Source: Mytilus californianus (lineage: Eukaryota > Mollusca > Bivalvia > Mytilida > Mytilidae). Taken from it: a stretch of DNA of 64,000 bases. The notes beneath the pieces were generated by a model. It saw nothing but the letters and a program-made list of their open reading frames with translations, did no database searches and was not told the origin of the DNA. Positions 59,601-64,000 of this stretch are shown here, piece after piece. Position 1 is the first letter of the stretch, and every line of letters starts with the position of its first letter. The translations under genes and the position numbers were made by a program. The stretch is taken from positions 115,069,640-115,133,639 of the forward strand of contig NW_026262712.1 in NCBI RefSeq assembly GCF_021869535.1. Reading direction: 5' to 3'.

Positions 59601-62600
59601 ACAGATGACCTACTTACCCTGGAAGTTGTGACTTTAATACCATGTACAGATACACCTAACTAGCTGGAATTTGTGAATTCAATACCATGTACAGATACAC
59701 CTACTCTTCTTTTTTGAAATAGTTATTTGTTTTTATAGTGATTAAGATTATAACACAATGTTGACTGCTGTACCCTAATTTTTGACATTTTTACCTATTA
59801 TGTCAGTTTGCTTTGCTCACACATTTTTGTTAGTATAATGGAATTCTATATGACTGTCATACAAGTGAGAGCTTTATCTAGCTATAAAACCAGGTTTTAT
59901 CCACCATTTTGTACTTAAGGAAATGCCTGCACCAAGTCAGGAATATGACAGTTGTTTTCCATTCGTTTGATGTGTTTGAGTTTTTGATTTTGTCATTTGA
60001 TAAGGGACTTTCCGTTTTGAATTTTCCATGGAGCTCGGTATTTTTGTTATTTTACTATTTCCCGTTGAAGTTGTGAACTCAATATCGTGTACAGATACAA
60101 CTACTTACTTTGGAAGTAGTGAATTTAATATCGTGTACAGATACACCTACTTACCGTTGAAGTTGCGAATTCAGCACTATGTATATATATACACCTTTTT
60201 GTTCTAGAAGTTTCGAATTCAATATCAAGTACAGATGAACCTACTCACCCTGGAATTTGTGAATTTAATACCATGTACAGATAAACCTACTTACCCTGAA
60301 AGTTGTGAATTAAATGTCATGTACAGATAAACTCGCTTACCATGGAAGTTGTGAATTAACTGTCATGTACAGATAAACCTGCTTACCTTGGAAGTTGTGA
60401 ATTAAATGTCATGTACATATAAACCTACTTACCATGGAAGTCGTTATTTAAATACCGTGTACAGATAAACAGACTTAACCCTGAAGTTGTGAATTTAATA
60501 CCATGTAGAGATTTACATAATTACCATAAAAGTTGTGAATTCAATACCCTGTGCAAATAATCTACTTACCGTGGAGGTCGTAAATTAAATACCATGTACA
60601 GATAAACCTACCTACTCTAGAAGTTGTGAATTAAATACCATGTAAAAACCTCAGACTTACCCTGGAAGTCGTACATTAAAACAATGTACAGATTAAATAG
60701 ACTTACCCTGGAAGTGGTGAAACAAAAGCTTTTGGTTGCACGGAATGTATGTCAGTGTTTCGACATAACAAAGAAGACAATGACTGCTGTTTGATTATAT
60801 TTAACTGTTCTGTAAAAGTCAGATAAACACGCAATTAATGAAGACAAAAATATGCATGCTAGACATTTTTAACACAAACAAAAAAAGAAATTACACATAG
60901 ACAATGCGAATGCTGCGGAAAAAAACAAGATGTGAGTATACTTGATAGCATGTTGGATTTTTTTCTCTCACTATCTTAAAGGTAACATTCGCTCACATTT
61001 TAAATATGTTTTTTTTTTTGTTATGATAGGAATACTTGGCTTTGCCTTGCCCGAAATATTTTTTTTCTCGTTTTTAACAAAAGATATGTGGATATTTCTG
61101 TCCGTTTTTACTTTACAATTGAGACAACAGTAGTTTACTAATGGTCGTATAGACAGCAGTAGTTTACTAATGGTCGTATAGACAGCAGTAGTTTACTAAT
61201 GGTCGTATAGACAGCAGTAGTTTACTAATGGTCGTATAGACAACAGTAGTTTACTAATGGTCGTATAGACAACAGTAGTTTACTAATGGTCGTATAGACA
61301 ACAGTAGTTTACTAATGGTCGTATAGACAACAGTAGTTTACTAATGGTCGTATAGACAGCAGTAGTTTACTAATGGTCGTATAGACAACAGTAGTTTACT
61401 AATGGTCGTATAGACAACAGTAGTTTACTAATGGTCGTATAGACAACAGTAGTTTACTAATGGTCGTATAGACAGCAGTAGTTTACTAATGGTCGTATAG
61501 ACAACAGTAGTTTACTAATGGTCGTATAGACAGCAGTAGTTTACTAATGGTCGTATAGACAGCAGTAGTTTACTAATGGTCGTATAGACAGCAGTAGTTT
61601 ACTAATGGTCGTATAGACAGCAGTAGTTTACTAATGGTCGTATAGACAGCAGTAGTTTACTAATGGTCGTATAGACAGCAGTAGTTTACTAATGGTCGTA
61701 TAGACAACAGTAGTTTACTAATGGTCGTATAGACAACAGTAGTTTACTAATGGTCGTATAGACAGCAGTAGTTTACTAATGGTCGTATAGACAGCAGTAG
61801 TTTACTAATGGTCGTATAGACAGCAGTAGTTTACTAATGGTCGTATAGACAGCAGTAGTTTACTAATGGTCGTATAGACAGCAGTAGTTTACTAATGGTC
61901 GTATAGACAGCAGTAGTTTACTAATGGTCGTATAGACAGCAGTAGTTTACTAATGGTCGTATAGACAGCAGTAGTTTACTAATGGTCGTATAGACAGCAG
62001 TAGTTTACTAATGGTCGTATAGACAGCAGTAGTTTACTAATGGTCGTATAGACAACAGTAGTTTACTAATGGTCGTATCTCATAATCCATGAAGAAGATA
62101 CAAATCAAGGAATCAAAAAATAAAAACATTAAGATTCGTATAAATTCCAAAATATGCGAGACCGGGCGTCGTCAGGTGAAGCATGTCCTGCTATAATAGA
62201 ACAGAAAGGCTATAAGGTATCCATCCGTCACAAAAAAAAATCAGTACAAAGCAAAATACACAAAAAAGCAAAGGAACATCGCTTCTATTGTTGTTCTTCA
62301 TCTTAAAGTCACAGTAAGGCCTTCAACACAGAGCAAAAACTCTCACTTTAAGACGCCCCTAGCACCGGGTCTCTTTCCATGCATGTATCACCTCCCACAC
62401 GAATCCACACTTATTCGAAACATCATAATTGGGAATATTACACAATAGGTACATTTATTTTACATATGTTTAATCAGCAATTCTAGTATCTAACGATCTA
62501 AGACCTCAAAAGCATGTCGTAAGTGAGTTGAGACACAGACAAATCGTATCAGTCAACAAATTTAGGATGTGACCGTAAAATATATGTAGTGTCGATTTGA

Positions 62601-63520
62601 AAGATAATTATGTAACAGTAACCTTTTTGATATTTTTGACAACATTAAAAAAACTGACTGTCAATAGTGAATAATCATTCAACATTTTATTTGCTAATGT
62701 TTGAAAATAGATGAACCATGTTTTTTTTAAATTATGCTTACAAAACCGTAGCTAATGCCCCATTAAACTGAATATCTTGATGTTTAAAAAATGTGTAATT
62801 CTTTTTTTGTTCTCGTCGATTGTGGATGTCGCTTTTTACTGTTTCGGAGTCATAACCATTTTGGGAGGGGGTGATGATACATCAATAAGCGGAGTCTACA
62901 TTAATTGAATGTTATTTACCTTAAAATTCAGGTCCAGTTTAAGTCTGTTTTTGGCTATATCACGGGCCAGGTCATTTATTGGTGGAGGAAGATGGAGTGC
63001 CTTGATATTTACATGTTGAGTTGATGGTGCTCAATGTTAAGATTTTATTTTGGTTTTTCATGGTGTTGTCTATTTGTTGATTTTTGATTTTTTTTTCGAC
63101 ATACGGTTTTCTATTGTCCTTGGTATCTTTTCCCTATTGTTTGATCAAGTGAGACAAACTTTTTCAAGCAGAGTCGACCAAAGAAGGTTTGTGTTTTTAT
63201 GTCTTATTTAATTCATGTCATGAGCATGGAAATATGTATCATGTTTTTTTGTCAGTACCACTGTGTGTGATCAATCAGTATTGCTTTCATACAAGAAAGT
63301 CTCCTTAAATGCAAAATAACAGTATTTACAAATGCATTATCTTTACTTACCAATAGTAAATCCGGTATGCGGAAATTCATTTTCATAGTAAAATCTGTCA
63401 CCTATTTTGTACATTAAGAACTGTAAGCCTATAAGACAACCAAATGTTGGTCCGACTAATGAACCTTTTAGGCGAGTTTCCGACAGTCCCCCAGAATATA
63501 AATCAATGTCATCAGGATGT
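53607..63520 (-). CDS. Animal haem peroxidase, 3' part (last three exons)
   Basis: This gene encodes a peroxinectin- or chorion-peroxidase-like enzyme that uses hydrogen peroxide to oxidise substrates in secretions or matrix. Only the C-terminal end is in the window; the catalytic histidines lie beyond 64,000. Exons are 63351-63520 (DDIDLYSGGL, GSLVGPTFGCLIGLQF, GDRFYYEN), 60707-60809 (EQLNIIKQQSLSSLLCRN, VQPKAF) and 53607-53682 (QPCNSFPRLGEQ, AWRERH then TAG). Junctions are GT/AG and phases match: GLU is split 1|2 across the first junction and GLY 2|1 across the second. The order of these motifs is that of the animal peroxidase family. The introns of 7,024 and 2,541 bp are crowded with minisatellites. 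The exact subfamily cannot be told from this part. Confidence 0.92.
53761..54390. repeat. 19-bp minisatellite, about 33 units
   Basis: The unit is AAAGCATGTCTCATAATTC with one common variant, AATAC in place of AATTC. It lies in the last peroxidase intron, about 80 bp from the terminal exon acceptor. Confidence 0.95.
54391..54736. other. Spacer with dispersed-repeat piece
   Basis: 54,640-54,710 contains GGCGTTCTTGATGAAGAT, AAATCCAGAAACGTGC and GACGCA, related to the 353-bp unit of the GST intron (minus strand there). Confidence 0.6.
54737..56320. repeat. 58/61-bp minisatellite, about 26 units
   Basis: The unit is GTATCTTTGAAGAAACCGTA, TGTGTCTCAATGCGCCTCTA, AAGCAGTATAATTGGTAC, with or without an extra CCA. 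Variants GTCTCAA, GTCGCAA and GTCGACA alternate, which suggests higher-order amplification. Confidence 0.93.
56321..57400. repeat. 27-bp minisatellite, about 39 units
   Basis: The unit is AGTATAATTGGTACCACATA followed by TCTTTGT, with G/A variation (CGTATC or CATATC) and a few 31-bp variants containing TATGC. It equals one end of the adjacent 61-bp unit. As 27 is a multiple of 3, long repetitive open frames appear on both strands; none is a gene. Confidence 0.95.
57401..59026. other. Peroxidase intron, unique AT-rich part
   Basis: No exon fits here, since the phases of the flanking peroxidase exons already match. Two or three short GTACTCGACTGTACT-like repeats occur near 58,470-58,600. Nothing else is recognised. 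Confidence 0.55.
59027..59190. repeat. Small foldback element
   Basis: GGAATGACTGTAATATTTTT at 59,050 and its reverse complement at 59,150-59,169 form arms of about 50 bp with outer parts AATTTAGAATTAAAT and ATTTAGAACTAAATT also paired. About 65 bp separate them. Confidence 0.8.
59490..60706 (-). repeat. 46-bp diverged minisatellite abutting a peroxidase splice donor
   Basis: Units of about 46 bp contain ACTTACCCTGGAAGTTGTGA and ATACCATGTACAGATAAACC. Read on the minus strand, each ends CTTCCAGGGTAAGT, the same sequence as the exon-donor junction at 60707. The array is interrupted at about 59,710-60,060 by a dispersed repeat. Confidence 0.85.
59755..60060 (+). repeat. Dispersed repeat, longest uninterrupted copy
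   Basis: It runs from TTGACTGCTGTACCC through CTAGCTATAAAACCAGGTTT to GAGCTCGGTATTTTTGTTAT. It serves as the reference for the nested copy at 705-1200. Confidence 0.8.
61122..62078. repeat. 29-bp minisatellite, about 33 units
   Basis: The unit is AGACAGCAGTAGTTTACTAA then TGGTCGTAT, with one variant (GACAAC for GACAGC). It lies in a peroxidase intron. Units are otherwise nearly identical and there are no spacers. Confidence 0.96.
62079..63350. other. Peroxidase intron sequence
   Basis: 62,280-62,400 and 62,980-63,140 look like decayed dispersed repeats; the latter shares CATGGTGTTGTC and GGTATCTTT with the PLE tail at 28,930-28,980. No exon is seen. Confidence 0.5.
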
Positions 63521-63620
63521 CTGTATAAGAAGAAAACATCTTAAACGCTGGTTCTTGTCATGTAAAATTACTCAATTAGATGACATATATATATAAAGAT
63601 CGTTGGCTAATATCTAGACG

Positions 63621-63645
63621 TTATATATATATATATATATATATT
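63621..63645. repeat. (TA)n microsatellite
   Basis: About 12 TA dinucleotides in the peroxidase intron. Confidence 0.9.
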
Positions 63646-63729
63646 CCTAACAATGTAATTTTAACACTCTATTTAGTATGTAAATATTAAAATGTTAAAA
63701 ATATTTATAATGCAATAAAAAATAAACGC

Positions 63730-64000
63730 AATATTTCGCTAGACTAACTAGCTTCATCGAGCGTGCAACTATCTAGGTGAAATCGGATGCAGATAAGAAA
63801 CTTTTGCAGCTCATTATACACGAAATTTGCTGCCTTGTAAATAATTCAAAGTTTTTCAGTAAGCCCATCCGGTTCTAAAGTATTGAGCTGGTGAATCCAA
63901 AAGTTTTCTCTTCGCCATGGTGTCCCACTCAGTGTTCACTTCTTTCATTTGGAAAGTAACATTATCAAAAGGATGTTTTTTTTTAGCGAAGATGTCTTGT
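63730..64000 (-). mobile_element. Penelope-like element 3' end with GIY-YIG C-terminus
   Basis: On the minus strand a frame reads RRENFWIHQLNTLEPDGL (about 63,860-63,915), the characteristic C-terminus of GIY-YIG endonuclease-containing Penelope-like elements. Upstream sequence (HPFDNVTFQMKE) is in another frame, so it is frameshifted. Downstream, 63734-63760 holds a GCTAG/CTAGC hairpin flanked by GATGA and GAAA. The element continues past the window. Confidence 0.75.

Noticed and set aside
61122..62078. Regular 29-bp repeats that might suggest a CRISPR array
   Set aside because: Units are directly adjacent with no variable spacers, and the host is a eukaryote. It is a minisatellite.
1..64000. 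tRNA, rRNA and viral genes
   Set aside because: No tRNA box pairs, rRNA segments or recognisable viral structural or polymerase genes were seen by reading. A proper scan (tRNAscan-SE, Infernal, profile search) was not possible here.

Overview
The window is AT-rich animal nuclear DNA, almost certainly from a bivalve mollusc and probably a mytilid mussel. It has intron-containing genes with GT/AG junctions, single-exon molluscan Toll-like receptors, a rho/A-type glutathione transferase, an animal haem peroxidase, and a dense load of LINE, Penelope-like and foldback repeats. No database could be searched, so the species is inferred. All recognised host genes lie on the minus strand.

Region 1 (1-27,000) is a tandem Toll-like receptor (TLR) cluster. 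One copy is intact (8712-11234, 840 codons, leader + LRR + LRRCT + TM + TIR). The copies on either side (1756-4247 and 24083-26612) are pseudogenes, and a shredded fourth remnant lies at 39,290-39,885. The duplicated unit includes both flanks, so younger insertions can be read by comparing copies: a 2.6-kb Penelope-like element upstream of the intact copy (11,656-14,286) and a 6.6-kb L1/Tx1-like LINE with a 14-bp target-site duplication downstream of the third copy (17,142-23,722).

Region 2 (27,000-42,700) has no gene I can support. It holds broken reverse transcriptases (26,981-27,440; 28,095-28,990; 29,010-29,690; minus-strand 34,090-35,000), a 147-bp tandem array, two long foldback elements (31,656-31,940 and 32,297-32,570), a G20 run and many dispersed repeats.

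Region 3 (42,759-49,728) is a complete six-exon glutathione S-transferase gene, 227 codons, with every splice junction in phase. Its introns carry a 353-bp tandem repeat and a 79-bp minisatellite.

Region 4 (53,607-63,520) is the 3' end of an animal haem peroxidase gene. Three phase-matched exons encode the C-terminal end of the domain; the catalytic part lies beyond 64,000. Its two visible introns are filled by five minisatellite arrays with units of 19, 58/61, 27, 46 and 29 bp.

Functionally, the TLR (microbe sensing), peroxidase (oxidative defence or matrix cross-linking) and GST (detoxification) are typical stress and immunity genes, but nothing in the sequence shows that they are co-regulated. 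The least expected signals are: a 219-bp identical tract between a TLR pseudogene and the intact TLR; independent nonsense mutations at the same TIR tryptophan; a minisatellite that multiplies a peroxidase splice-donor sequence; a nested origin of adjacent minisatellites from a dispersed repeat; and hammerhead-ribozyme-like cores in several repeat families.
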